A stretch of 8,233 bases of DNA, from the NCBI GenBank assembly GCA_020425485.1, contig JAGQRL010000166.1:1-8233 (forward strand), read 5' to 3'. Source of the stretch: Rhodospirillaceae bacterium (lineage in GTDB: Bacteria > Pseudomonadota > Alphaproteobacteria > DSM-16000 > Inquilinaceae). Shown here one piece after another: positions 1 to 6,785 of the stretch (positions within the stretch are counted from its first letter, which is position 1; each line of letters starts with the position of its first letter). Made by a program: the position numbers and the translations under genes. The notes under the pieces were generated by a model that saw nothing but the letters and a program-made list of their open reading frames with translations, searched no databases and was not told where the DNA came from.

Positions 1-5
1 CGGCG

Positions 6-77
6 CCGGCCCGCTCCCCCACCCGGCCGCCCATTCCAGGATACTGCCGTTGGTGGCCGGGTGGGGGAGCGGGCTGG
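6..77 (+). repeat. 26-bp GC-rich inverted repeat (RNA hairpin) upstream of the hydrolase gene
   Basis: Positions 9-28 and 55-74 are perfect 20-bp reverse complements. In a rightward transcript the stem extends to 6-31 paired with 52-77 through two G-U pairs (8 with 75, 29 with 54), giving 26 pairs around a 20-nt loop (32-51). On the other strand those two positions would be C-A mismatches, so the structure fits a rightward RNA better. No U-run follows, so it is not a standard intrinsic terminator. It ends 25 nt before the ATG at 103 and leaves the GAGGA ribosome site (92-96) free. It could be the terminator of a gene left of the window, a 5' stabilising or attenuating hairpin, or a relic of a mobile element; the sequence does not decide between these. 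Confidence 0.85.
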
Positions 78-102
78 AGCAGACTGCAACCGAGGACACA
101 CC

Positions 103-774
103 ATGGGCTGGAAGACGGATTTCCGCTCCTTCTACTACGACGGCGCACCTGAACCGGCGGACATGGTGCTGGAGGCGGCCGAGACCGCACTGCTCGTCAT
201 CGACATCCAGAACACCTACCTGGAACCCCACGCCGATCCGCAGCAGCGCGCCCGCTGGGCGCCCTTTCTGGAGCGCATGAACGGCACGGTGATCCCCAAC
301 ACCGCCCGGCTGATCGCCGAAGCCCGCGCCCGCGGCGTGGAGGTGGTGTTCGCGCGCATCGCCTGCCTGAAGCCCGACGGGCGCGACCGGTCGCTGAGCC
401 AGAAGAAGCCCGGCTGGAACGACCTGCTGCTGCCCAAGGACCGGGCGGACAGCCAGATCGTGCCGGACCTGACGCCGGCAGCCGACGACATCGTGGTGCT
501 GAAAACGACCGACAGTGCCCTCACCGGCACCAATCTGCGCCTGCTGCTGGCCAATATGGGCATCAAGCACGTCATCTGCGCCGGCATCTTCACCGACCAG
601 TGCGTGTCCTCCACCGTGCGCAGTCTGGCCGACGAGAGTTTCAATGTGGTGGTGGTGGAAGATTGCTGTGCCGCCGGCGCGCACGAGCTGCACCTGAAGG
701 AGCTGGAGATCCTGAATATGATCTACTGCCAGGTGGCTTCGCTCGACGAAGTGCTGACGGAGCTGCTGGCCTAG
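103..774 (+). CDS. isochorismatase-family cysteine hydrolase
   Basis: A 223-aa cytoplasmic hydrolase of the isochorismatase-like alpha/beta superfamily. The triad used by this family is visible: Asp34 in LVIDIQNTYLE, Lys134 in VVLKTTDSALTGTN, and nucleophile Cys167 in GIFTDQCVSSTVRSLA, followed by the usual strand and VEDCCAA segment. Family members cleave C-N or vinyl-ether bonds by a covalent Cys intermediate (isochorismate, nicotinamide, N-carbamoyl compounds, biuret). The KTxxSxxxxTNL and TDQCV pattern recalls amide hydrolases such as biuret hydrolase more than isochorismatases, but the substrate cannot be read from sequence. The ATG at 103 is chosen because GAGGA (92-96) lies 6 nt upstream and the protein then starts close to the domain. 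An in-frame GTG at 61 would add 14 residues but lies inside the hairpin arm. Downstream is the AT-rich island and then a relic of a related gene. No linked pathway gene explains its role. Confidence 0.93.
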   Translation: MGWKTDFRSFYYDGAPEPADMVLEAAETALLVIDIQNTYLEPHADPQQRARWAPFLERMNGTVIPNTARLIAEARARGVEVVFARIACLKPDGRDRSLSQKKPGWNDLLLPKDRADSQIVPDLTPAADDIVVLKTTDSALTGTNLRLLLANMGIKHVICAGIFTDQCVSSTVRSLADESFNVVVVEDCCAAGAHELHLKELEILNMIYCQVASLDEVLTELLA

Positions 775-950
775 GATGACGGTGTGGGCATCTCCGGTTA
801 GCATTGCGTCCAAGATTGTAGATAATCATCTGATAGTAAATACCATTGATAGCATCTCCCTAGTAATATTTGGCGAAAATCAAAATGCACTACTCATTTC
901 GGTTGTCGCGCTCGGTAGAGCCCTGCGAATTAGAGTGGGAGACTTTCGGT

Positions 951-979
951 TTGCATAAAACACAATTTTCAACTACATT
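951..979 (+). promoter_or_regulatory. weak sigma70-like promoter candidate for the small orphan gene
   Basis: ttgcat (951-956) and tacatt (974-979) are separated by 17 nt and lie about 70 nt before the ATG at 1049. They match the -35 consensus at 3 of 6 positions and the -10 at 4 of 6. In AT-rich DNA such matches arise by chance, so this is only the best candidate seen. Confidence 0.22.
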
Positions 980-1048
980 TTTTGGTGGCAGCAACATCCA
1001 GTTGGACTGCTGTCATTGAGATCCTCAACTTATTGCCAGGAGGCAGAT

Positions 1049-1264
1049 ATGAACGCGTCACCATCCCCGTCGAATCCGGTTAGTATTGCCGATGTGCTCG
1101 GTAAGAGCTACATCACAGCTAGTGTTGATATTAGAACAAGCAGTGATGGACCATCAGAACCCTATACTATTGAAGAAGTATTTTCTGATGGCCTGAAACT
1201 AAAATCAGGGGGCAATCTCTTCATCATGCCATATAGCGCAATAAATAGAATCCATCTCAAATAG
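1049..1264 (+). CDS. small AT-rich orphan protein, 71 aa, unknown function
   Basis: A 71-aa soluble protein with no signal peptide or membrane segment. The ATG at 1049 has a textbook AGGAGG at 1038-1043, 5 nt upstream, the best reason to think it is translated; an in-frame ATG at 1016 lacks such a site. GC by hand count is 92 of 216 (about 43%), far below both neighbours, and it uses AGA, ATA and AAA-type codons that neighbouring genes avoid, which points to recent acquisition. The N-terminal 15 residues are Ser/Pro/Asn-rich. The C-terminal half (DGLKLKSGGNLFIMPYSAINRIHL) looks like consecutive short beta strands ending in a PYSAI segment, loosely reminiscent of the last strands of small Sm/Hfq-like barrels. 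That is an impression, not an assignment. I do not recognise the family. Confidence 0.72.
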   Translation: MNASPSPSNPVSIADVLGKSYITASVDIRTSSDGPSEPYTIEEVFSDGLKLKSGGNLFIMPYSAINRIHLK

Positions 1265-1274
1265 CTTCTCGTCC

Positions 1275-1337
1275 GTGTTGCTGAAGACCATGGACAGCGC
1301 GCTCACCGGCCCCAATCTACGGCTGCTGCTGGCGTAG
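1275..1337 (+). pseudogene. relic of a second isochorismatase-family hydrolase gene (active-site lysine segment)
   Basis: Read from 1275, this stretch encodes VLLKTMDSALTGPNLRLLLA and then a TAG stop (1335-1337). It aligns without gaps to residues 131-150 of the intact hydrolase (VVLKTTDSALTGTNLRLLLA, DNA 493-552): 17 of 20 residues and 49 of 60 bases are identical. Seven of the 11 base differences fall in codons whose amino acid is unchanged, which suggests a once-functional diverged paralogue rather than a recent copy of the neighbour. The active-site lysine is kept. No homology is visible before about 1270 or after 1337, so only this piece survives, starting 10 nt after the orphan gene's stop. 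Confidence 0.8.
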
Positions 1338-1475
1338 GACGAAGGCGAGGGCCGAAATTGGCGCCGCCGCAGACCAAACCACAGCGGGTACTGCCATCAG
1401 CCCTATTGCATTTGTTACGCAGATCGGGCTGATCAGTTCCATGAAATTGCCACGGCAACAGGGTAGCGCGGGGGC

Positions 1476-2429
1476 ATGGTGGATTCGCTAAGGCCATCGC
1501 CTGCCGCATCGGCGGTTCGCTTCGGCGATCCGTGGTCCGGCGTGTTCGCCGTGCTGGTGACGCCGTTCGACCGCAGCGGTGCGGCCGATTTCGACCATTT
1601 CGGAGCGCTGCTGACCCGCTGCCTGGCGGGCGGTGCCGATGGCGTGATCGTCGCCGACATCCCCGGCGAAGGGCCGATGCTGACGCGGGTGGAACGGCGC
1701 GCCCTCTACGCCCGCGCCACCGCGGAATGCGCACCGCGCGGCGTGGCGGTGCTGGCCGGGGTGTCGGACCTGCGGCTGTGCGACATCCAGGCCCATTGCG
1801 AAGCGGCGCTGGAGGCCGGCTGCCAGGGCGGCGTGCTGCTGCCGCCGCCGGTGGTGCTGCCCAGCGTGCGCGACGTCGTCGGGCTGTTCGTATCGGTGTC
1901 GCGCGCCCACCCGCTGCCGCTGATGGTGGACGATGCGCCGCGGCGCACGGGCGTACATCTGAGTGCGGAGGCCATCGGCCTGCTGGCGGAGGTGCCGATG
2001 GTGCAGGCGCTGCGCGTGGCCACGCCGGGGCATCGCCGCCGCGCCGTCGTGGCCGGGCGCCATGCCGGCCGGCTGGCGGTGTTCGCCTGCGATGCCGTGG
2101 GGCCGTTCACCACCCCGCCAACGGGGCTCGCCGGCATCACCTCGGTCTTCCAGCAGGCGACCGGGCGCCTGGTGCGCACCTGGTGGGATGCCTGGAACCT
2201 GGGGGCGGGGGAGGTGGTGGAGCGGCTGGCGCCGGCCATGGAGGTGCTGCACCAGACCCTGGGGCTGGGCAGTCAGCCCGCCGTTCTCAAGGCCATGCTG
2301 GCCGAACAGGGCTTCGATGTGGGCGATCCGCGCCCGCCGCTCACTGCCCTGCCGGCCACGGCGGTGCTGCGGCTGCAGGCGCTGCTGCGGGATGGTGCCA
2401 TCGCCCAGATGGTGCGGTCGCTGGAATAG
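1476..2429 (+). CDS. DapA/NanA-family (DHDPS-like) protein lacking catalytic residues; probable pseudoenzyme
   Basis: A 317-aa protein of the class I aldolase-like DapA family, near full length. Family landmarks are clear: GVFAVLVTPFDRSG (22-35), the GADGVIV strand (53-59), AGVSD (94-98), PRRTGVHL (155-162) and a C-terminal PRPPLTALP (285-293). The active site is not conserved. The GTTGE loop reads DIPGE (61-65), the PYYN segment reads PPVV (124-127), the YNVP tyrosine is Asp152, and the Schiff-base lysine of the IKEATG motif is Arg180 in LRVATP. Without that lysine the usual pyruvate imine cannot form. The frame is long, intact and GC-rich at third positions, so this looks like a maintained protein, perhaps a regulatory or binding homologue or an enzyme with different chemistry. 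The ATG at 1476 is the most upstream methionine, but its ribosome site is poor (only a G-run directly before it), so the N-terminus is uncertain. It is convergent with dgoD. Confidence 0.88.
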   Translation: MVDSLRPSPAASAVRFGDPWSGVFAVLVTPFDRSGAADFDHFGALLTRCLAGGADGVIVADIPGEGPMLTRVERRALYARATAECAPRGVAVLAGVSDLRLCDIQAHCEAALEAGCQGGVLLPPPVVLPSVRDVVGLFVSVSRAHPLPLMVDDAPRRTGVHLSAEAIGLLAEVPMVQALRVATPGHRRRAVVAGRHAGRLAVFACDAVGPFTTPPTGLAGITSVFQQATGRLVRTWWDAWNLGAGEVVERLAPAMEVLHQTLGLGSQPAVLKAMLAEQGFDVGDPRPPLTALPATAVLRLQALLRDGAIAQMVRSLE

Positions 2430-2433
2430 GGGG

Positions 2434-2448
2434 TTCGCCTTTGGCGAA
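2434..2448. terminator. short hairpin between convergent genes, possible bidirectional terminator
   Basis: TTCGCC (2434-2439) and GGCGAA (2443-2448) form a perfect 6-bp inverted repeat with a 3-nt loop, in the 33-nt gap between the stop of the DapA-like gene and the stop of dgoD. Position suits a shared terminator, but neither strand has a following U-run. Confidence 0.4.
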
Positions 2449-2462
2449 GCCGGGTCCGGCCC

Positions 2463-3611
2463 TCACCACTCCGCGATGGTGCCGTCCGTGTGGCGCCAGA
2501 TCGGGTTCTTCCAGTCCACCCAGTCGGCGGAGCGGGCGATCACCTTGGCCTCGTCCACCTCGATGCCCAGGCCCGGCCCCTGCGGAATCGGCAGGTAGCC
2601 GTCCACGATGGTCAGCGGTGCCGGGTCCACCAGATAGTCCAGCACATCGGCATTGGTGTTGTAGTGGATGCCCATGGACTGTTCCTGGATCACCGCATTG
2701 TAGCTCACGGCGTCCACCGCCAGGCTGGCGGCCAGCGTGATCGGCCCCAGCGGACAGTGGGGCGCTACCGCCACGTCGTAGGTTTCCGCCAGCACGGCGA
2801 TCTTGCGCCCCTCGGTGATGCCGCCGCAGTGGCTGAGGTCGGGCTGCACGATGTCCACGCAGCCGCTGTCCAGCACCGGCTTGAACTGGGTGCGGTGGAA
2901 CAGCCGTTCGCCCGTGGCGATGGGATAGGGCAGGTCGCCGGCGATGGCGCGCAGCTCGCCCAAATGTTCGGGCAGCAGCGGCTCTTCGGCGAACAGCGGG
3001 TGGTAGGGGGCGATTTCGCGCAGCAGGGTGCGCGCCATGGGCCGGTGGACGCGGCCGTGGAAATCCACCGCGATGCCGATCTCCGGCCCCACCGCGGCGC
3101 GCGCTTCGGCAATGCGGGCCACCGCCGCATCGATGCGGGCGTGGCTGTCCACCATCGCCAGTTCCGGCGTGGCGTTCATCTTGAAGGCGGTGAAGCCGCG
3201 GTCGACCAGCCGGCGCGCCTGGGCCGCCACATCGGCCGGGCGGTCGCCGCCGATCCAGCCATACATGCGCATGGTATCGCGCACCGCCCCGCCCAAGAGC
3301 GCGTGCACCGGCACCCCCAGCGCCTTGCCCTTGATGTCCCACAGCGCCTGGTCGATGCCGGCGATGGCGCTCATCAGGATCGGCCCGCCGCGATAGAAGC
3401 CGCCGCGGTAGAGCTTCTGCCACAGGTCTTCGATGCGGGTGGCATCGGCCCCCACCACGAGTTCAGCCAGCTCGTGCACGCAGGCTTCCACCGTGGCCGC
3501 CCGGCCTTCGATGACGGGCTCGCCCCAGCCGGAAATGCCCTCGTCGGTCTCCACCTTCAGGAAGCACCAGCGCGGCGGCACCTTCCAGGTTTTCAACGCG
3601 GTGATCTTCAT
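2463..3611 (-). CDS. dgoD: D-galactonate dehydratase (enolase superfamily)
   Basis: A 382-aa enzyme that removes water from D-galactonate to give 2-keto-3-deoxy-D-galactonate, the first step of the DeLey-Doudoroff-type galactonate route. It has the length of E. coli DgoD as I recall it and shares its landmarks: WGEPVIEGRA near the N-terminus, FYRGGPILMSAIAGIDQALWDIKGK (72-96), SHCGGITE (260-267), YNAVIQEQSMGIHYN (304-318). Metal ligands fall at the expected positions: Asp183 in DFHGR, Glu209 in AEEP, Glu235 in ATGER. The acid/base histidines are His185 and His285 (APHCPLGP), with Glu310 stabilising the intermediate. It is the last gene of the dctP-dctQM-dgoD operon, 16 nt after the permease stop. 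The ribosome site overlaps that stop, so translation is probably coupled. Specificity for galactonate over a related acid is inferred from close family similarity. Confidence 0.95.
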   Translation of the reverse strand: MKITALKTWKVPPRWCFLKVETDEGISGWGEPVIEGRAATVEACVHELAELVVGADATRIEDLWQKLYRGGFYRGGPILMSAIAGIDQALWDIKGKALGVPVHALLGGAVRDTMRMYGWIGGDRPADVAAQARRLVDRGFTAFKMNATPELAMVDSHARIDAAVARIAEARAAVGPEIGIAVDFHGRVHRPMARTLLREIAPYHPLFAEEPLLPEHLGELRAIAGDLPYPIATGERLFHRTQFKPVLDSGCVDIVQPDLSHCGGITEGRKIAVLAETYDVAVAPHCPLGPITLAASLAVDAVSYNAVIQEQSMGIHYNTNADVLDYLVDPAPLTIVDGYLPIPQGPGLGIEVDEAKVIARSADWVDWKNPIWRHTDGTIAEW

Positions 3612-3620
3612 CGCTGCGAT

Positions 3621-3629
3621 CCCCCTCCT
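3621..3629 (-). promoter_or_regulatory. ribosome binding site of dgoD overlapping the dctQM stop
   Basis: The minus strand reads AGGAGGGGG here, 9 nt before the dgoD ATG (3609-3611). Its first two bases lie within the TAG stop of the permease gene (3628-3630), so ribosomes finishing dctQM reach this site directly. Confidence 0.8.
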
Positions 3630-5628
3630 AGCCGAGGATCCACAAGGACAGGCCGGGGAAGCTGAGCATCAGCGCCAGCACGCAGATCTGGATGGCGATG
3701 AAGGGCAGCAAGGCGCCGAAGATATCCGTCAGCGATATCTCCTTCGGGGCCACCCCCTTCAGGTAGAAGGCGGCCGGGCCGAAGGGCGGCGACAGGAACG
3801 ACACCTGCATGTTCACCGCAAACAGCACGCCGAACCAGATGGGGTCGTAGTCCAGCGCCACCACGATGGGCACGAAGATCGGCAGGGTGAGGAGCGCGAT
3901 GCCGATCCAGTCGAGGAACAGCCCCAGTACCAGCAGGATGCCCATCATCAGCATGATGACGAAGATCGGGTGCGCATCGATGCCCAGCAGGGCGGCCGAC
4001 ACGAAGCGGTTGCCGCCCATCAGGTTGTAGACGCCGACCAGGATGGCCGCCCCCACGCCGATCCAGATGATCATGCCGCAGGTGTTCAGCGTCTGCGTCA
4101 CCGCCTGCTGCATCAGCCGGGCGGAAAACTCGCCGCGCAGCGCGATGATGGCGAGCGTCGCCAGCACGCCCATGGAGGCGGCTTCGGTGACCGAGGCCAC
4201 GCCGCCATAGATGGAGCCCAGCACGATGAAGGCGATGGCGGCCGGCTGGATGATCGACCACGCCGCCTTCAGCCGCTCCTCCATGGGGATCTTGGCTTCC
4301 TCGGCGGTCAGCGGCGGCCCCAGCTCCGGGTTGCGGATGCAGCGGATCAGCACATAGGTCATGTAGCTGAGCATCAAGATGATCGCCGGTGTCACCGCCG
4401 CCAGGAACAGGTCGGCGATGGAAACGCTGGCCATCAGGCCATAGATGATCAGCACGATGGAGGGCGGCACCATGGTGCCCAGGGAACCGCCGGCGCACAC
4501 CACGCCGATGGCGATGTTGCGGTTGTAGCCCAGCCGCAGCATCTGCGGCAGCGCCAGCAGGCCCAGCAGCACGATCTCGCCGCCGATGATGCCGGACATC
4601 GCCGCCATGAAGAATGCCACCACCAGCGTCTGCACCGCCACGCCGCCGGGCAGCCGTCCGGCGAAGATGCGCATGGCGGAAAACAGGTCGCGGGCGATGG
4701 TGGAGCGGTCGAGAAGCGAGGCCATGAACACGAACATCGGCACCGCCACCAGCGAGTATTCGGTGACGAAGCCGTAGACCCGCGCAGTCACCAGCGGCAG
4801 GGCGGAGACGCCGAACCAGCCGAAGGTGAACACCAGCGCCACCAGCCCGGTGATGAAGGCCAGCGGCATGCCGGACGGCAGCATGAGGAAGATGGAGCCG
4901 ATGAGCACATAGGTGCCGATATCGATGCCGAGTTGATTGAGGCCGAGCCCGCCCGGCCGCATCAGCAGGTCGAGCCCGCCGGCTTCCAGCCAGGCATAGC
5001 CGTAGTAGCCGCCCACCGCGACGGCGGCCACCAGCATCAGCGCCACCGGCCAGGGCACGCGGGCCACCGCCTGCACCAGATGCAGGGTCGACTGCACCGT
5101 CATGATGCTGGCGGCCAGCAGGATCATCGCCTTGGTGAGCGACGGGAAGGGTGGGTTCCACGAGGTGCCGGAGCGTTCAAGCTGCCACTCGCCCAGGGGA
5201 TTGATGGCCGAGCGGGTGAACATCACGTAGGCGGCGTAGCTGAGACCGAGGCAGAAGACAAAGGTGACGATGGTGTTGAACACGTCCAGCCAGTCGCGCG
5301 TCCGGTCGCCCACCAGGTCGTAGACCAGGCGCACCCGGATGTGCCGGTCGCTCGCCAGCACCACGGGGCCGCCCAGCGCAAAGATGGTGGCGACCAGGAA
5401 GACCGTCGTCTCGTGCACCCAGAAGGTGGGGTCGTTGAAGACGTAGCGGAGGATCACCTCGTACACGGTGAAGACCATGGCGAAGAAGATCAGCCAGCCG
5501 ATCACGTAGCCGGACCGGGAGATCGCCGCATCCAGCGGCGTGCGGATTTGGCCTTCGTTGCGTTCGGGCACGATTGCCCCGGCCGGGCCGATGGCCGGTG
5601 CGGGGGCGGGCTGGGGGGCTTCGCTCAT
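3628..5628 (-). CDS. dctQM: TRAP transporter fused permease (DctQ-DctM)
   Basis: A 666-aa inner-membrane protein in which the small DctQ and large DctM subunits of a tripartite ATP-independent (TRAP) transporter form one chain. It imports an organic acid with sodium or proton co-transport, using the periplasmic protein encoded upstream. The Pro/Ala-rich first 30 residues are probably cytoplasmic. DctQ (about 40-190) has four hydrophobic segments near 40-60, 75-95, 118-138 and 166-186, with RYVFNDPTFWVHE after the first. A further hydrophobic segment near 193-212 links to DctM (about 237-666), recognised by LPSGMPLAFITG (250-261), SGIIGGE (345-351), GGSLGTMVPPS (380-390) and SFLSPPFGPAAFYLKG near the C-terminus. 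Fused QM permeases are known, as in the sialic acid TRAP system. The gene lies 114 nt after dctP, with a strong hairpin between them, and dgoD follows closely. The ribosome site is weak (GGCGGA-like) in contrast to dctP. Confidence 0.94.
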   Translation of the reverse strand: MSEAPQPAPAPAIGPAGAIVPERNEGQIRTPLDAAISRSGYVIGWLIFFAMVFTVYEVILRYVFNDPTFWVHETTVFLVATIFALGGPVVLASDRHIRVRLVYDLVGDRTRDWLDVFNTIVTFVFCLGLSYAAYVMFTRSAINPLGEWQLERSGTSWNPPFPSLTKAMILLAASIMTVQSTLHLVQAVARVPWPVALMLVAAVAVGGYYGYAWLEAGGLDLLMRPGGLGLNQLGIDIGTYVLIGSIFLMLPSGMPLAFITGLVALVFTFGWFGVSALPLVTARVYGFVTEYSLVAVPMFVFMASLLDRSTIARDLFSAMRIFAGRLPGGVAVQTLVVAFFMAAMSGIIGGEIVLLGLLALPQMLRLGYNRNIAIGVVCAGGSLGTMVPPSIVLIIYGLMASVSIADLFLAAVTPAIILMLSYMTYVLIRCIRNPELGPPLTAEEAKIPMEERLKAAWSIIQPAAIAFIVLGSIYGGVASVTEAASMGVLATLAIIALRGEFSARLMQQAVTQTLNTCGMIIWIGVGAAILVGVYNLMGGNRFVSAALLGIDAHPIFVIMLMMGILLVLGLFLDWIGIALLTLPIFVPIVVALDYDPIWFGVLFAVNMQVSFLSPPFGPAAFYLKGVAPKEISLTDIFGALLPFIAIQICVLALMLSFPGLSLWILG

Positions 5629-5684
5629 CGGTGGATCCGCCTGGACACCGCAGGCTCAAGGCCCGCGGGTCGGAAGACCGCACG

Positions 5685-5714
5685 GACGGGGGCGAGCCGA
5701 AGCCCGCCCCCGCC
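5685..5714 (-). repeat. intercistronic 13-bp hairpin with UUCG tetraloop between dctP and dctQM
   Basis: On the minus-strand transcript, 5714-5702 pairs with 5697-5685 to form a 13-bp stem of mostly G-C pairs, closed by C(UUCG)G, a tetraloop known for exceptional stability. Two pairs are G-U on this strand and would be A-C mismatches on the other, so the structure belongs to the operon mRNA. It begins 28 nt after the dctP stop and ends 56 nt before the dctQM start, without a U-run. Hairpins here in binding-protein transporter operons typically protect the upstream message or partly terminate, giving more binding protein than permease; that role is inferred. Confidence 0.85.
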
Positions 5715-5742
5715 GCCTATGCGGTTATGGCCGCGCTGGACC

Positions 5743-6780
5743 TTACAGGAGGTTGCGCGACTGCAGGAACGTGGTGACCGAGTCGTAGATGCGCTGGGTC
5801 AGCTCGGTCCGCGTGGCCCATTCCGCCCACACTTCCTGGGCAATGGCGCGGAAGCGGCGGCGCTCTTCGGCCGGCAGGTCGATGATCTCGATGTTCGGAT
5901 CGGCCTCGGCCTCGGCGACGGCGGCCAGGTCCAGCGCCCGCAGACGGAACACCGTGTCGTAGGCCAGCTGGTCGACGGACACCTCAAGGATGCGCTGCAG
6001 GTCGGCCGGCAGCTCGTTCCAGATGTCCAGGTTGATGGAAACGGCGACCATGGGCAGCGAGTGGAAGCCCGGATAGCCGGGGTAGCGGGCGAACTCATGC
6101 AGGCCGAGCGCGTGGTTGGTGACGAACACCGTGTAGTCGGCCGCATCGATCACGCCGCGCTCCAGCGAGGTGTAGACCTCCGAGCCCGGCAGGTTCACCG
6201 GCGAGGCGCCGGCGCGGGTGAACACGTCGTAGACCATGCCTTCCGGCGCCCGCATGCGCAGGCCCTGCATGTCTTCGATGGAGCGGATCGGCACAGCGCT
6301 GACGAAGGCTTCAAGCCCGGTGGCCGAAGCGCCGATCAGGTGCACGTTGTAGGGCTCGACCAGCTCGTTGTAGAGCTGCTCGCCGCCGCCGTAGTTCATG
6401 TATTCCAGGAACTCCAGCGGGTCGCCCCAGGCGCCCACCAGGTTGCCCAGCATGGCAAACGCGGGGTCGCGGCCGGCGAAGTAGCTGGGGTCGGTCAGGT
6501 GGCCCTGCAGGATGCCGGCGCCCACGGCGTCCAGCGTTTCGGAGTGGGGCACCACGGCACCCACCGGCAGAATCTCGATATGGATGCGCCCACCGGTCAT
6601 CTCCTCGACCATCTGGGCCCATTCCTGCTTGATCTCGAAGGTCGGTTCGCCGGCCGTCTCGCTCGTCTGGAACGTCCAGTTGTATTCCTGGGCAGCGGCG
6701 GTTCCGGCGGCCAGCAGAAGGGCGGTGGCGGCAATGCCGGCAGCCAGCCTTCCGGAGCACGAATTCGCGAACTGACGCAT
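5743..6780 (-). CDS. dctP: TRAP transporter periplasmic substrate-binding protein (DctP family)
   Basis: A 345-aa exported protein that captures a carboxylate ligand in the periplasm and hands it to the DctQM permease. The start at 6780 follows AGGAGG by 5 nt and gives a Sec signal peptide: MRQFANSCSGR, a hydrophobic core AAGIAATALLLAAG, then probable cleavage after Ala30 (TAAA|QEY). An upstream in-frame start at 6975 would bury this signal behind 65 unlikely residues and is rejected. The conserved ligand-binding arginine of DctP proteins is probably Arg177 in MQGLRMRAPEG (171-181), which clamps the substrate carboxylate. SLERGVIDAADY (205-216) is the family's second signature. The SYFAGRDPAFAMLGNL and YNVHLIGASATG segments resemble the keto-acid/hydroxy-acid branch (TakP-like), as an impression. 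Linkage to dgoD suggests galactonate or a similar sugar acid. It is the first gene of the leftward operon. Confidence 0.94.
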   Translation of the reverse strand: MRQFANSCSGRLAAGIAATALLLAAGTAAAQEYNWTFQTSETAGEPTFEIKQEWAQMVEEMTGGRIHIEILPVGAVVPHSETLDAVGAGILQGHLTDPSYFAGRDPAFAMLGNLVGAWGDPLEFLEYMNYGGGEQLYNELVEPYNVHLIGASATGLEAFVSAVPIRSIEDMQGLRMRAPEGMVYDVFTRAGASPVNLPGSEVYTSLERGVIDAADYTVFVTNHALGLHEFARYPGYPGFHSLPMVAVSINLDIWNELPADLQRILEVSVDQLAYDTVFRLRALDLAAVAEAEADPNIEIIDLPAEERRRFRAIAQEVWAEWATRTELTQRIYDSVTTFLQSRNLL

Positions 6781-6785
6781 GGTTT

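Larger units (their letters stand above)
775..1475. other. AT-rich island and decayed intergenic region between two GC-rich genes
   Basis: About 700 nt between the hydrolase and the DapA-like gene. From about 808 to 1264 the base composition falls sharply (runs such as tagataatcat, attttcaactacatttttt) against very GC-rich flanks, and GC-rich sequence returns at about 1265. It holds one small gene (1049-1264), a weak promoter candidate (951-979) and a relic of a second isochorismatase-family gene (1275-1337). From 1338 to 1475 I recognise nothing. A 60-codon open frame (776-958) begins one base after the hydrolase stop, but has no well-placed ribosome site and no recognisable product, so I do not call it a gene. 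No IS terminal repeats, integrase or tRNA were seen, so the island's mode of arrival is unknown. Confidence 0.7.

Noticed and set aside
6..77. The long inverted repeat as the end of an IS element
   Set aside because: The two arms are 23 bp apart with no transposase between or beside them and no target-site duplication visible, so a hairpin is the simpler reading.
776..958. 60-codon open frame starting one base after the hydrolase stop
   Set aside because: It has no ribosome site at useful spacing and no recognisable product. It may simply be open by chance in the AT-rich island, though translational coupling cannot be excluded.
1338..1475. Further remnants of the isochorismatase relic downstream of its stop
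   Set aside because: Translation in the relic's frame and by eye in the others shows no match to the TDQCV region or C-terminus of the intact hydrolase.
1488..2740. Long overlapping open frames on both strands across the DapA-like gene
   Set aside because: They are low-complexity Arg/Ala/Gly or Gln/His-rich translations of a GC-rich gene; only the 1476 frame shows family motifs.
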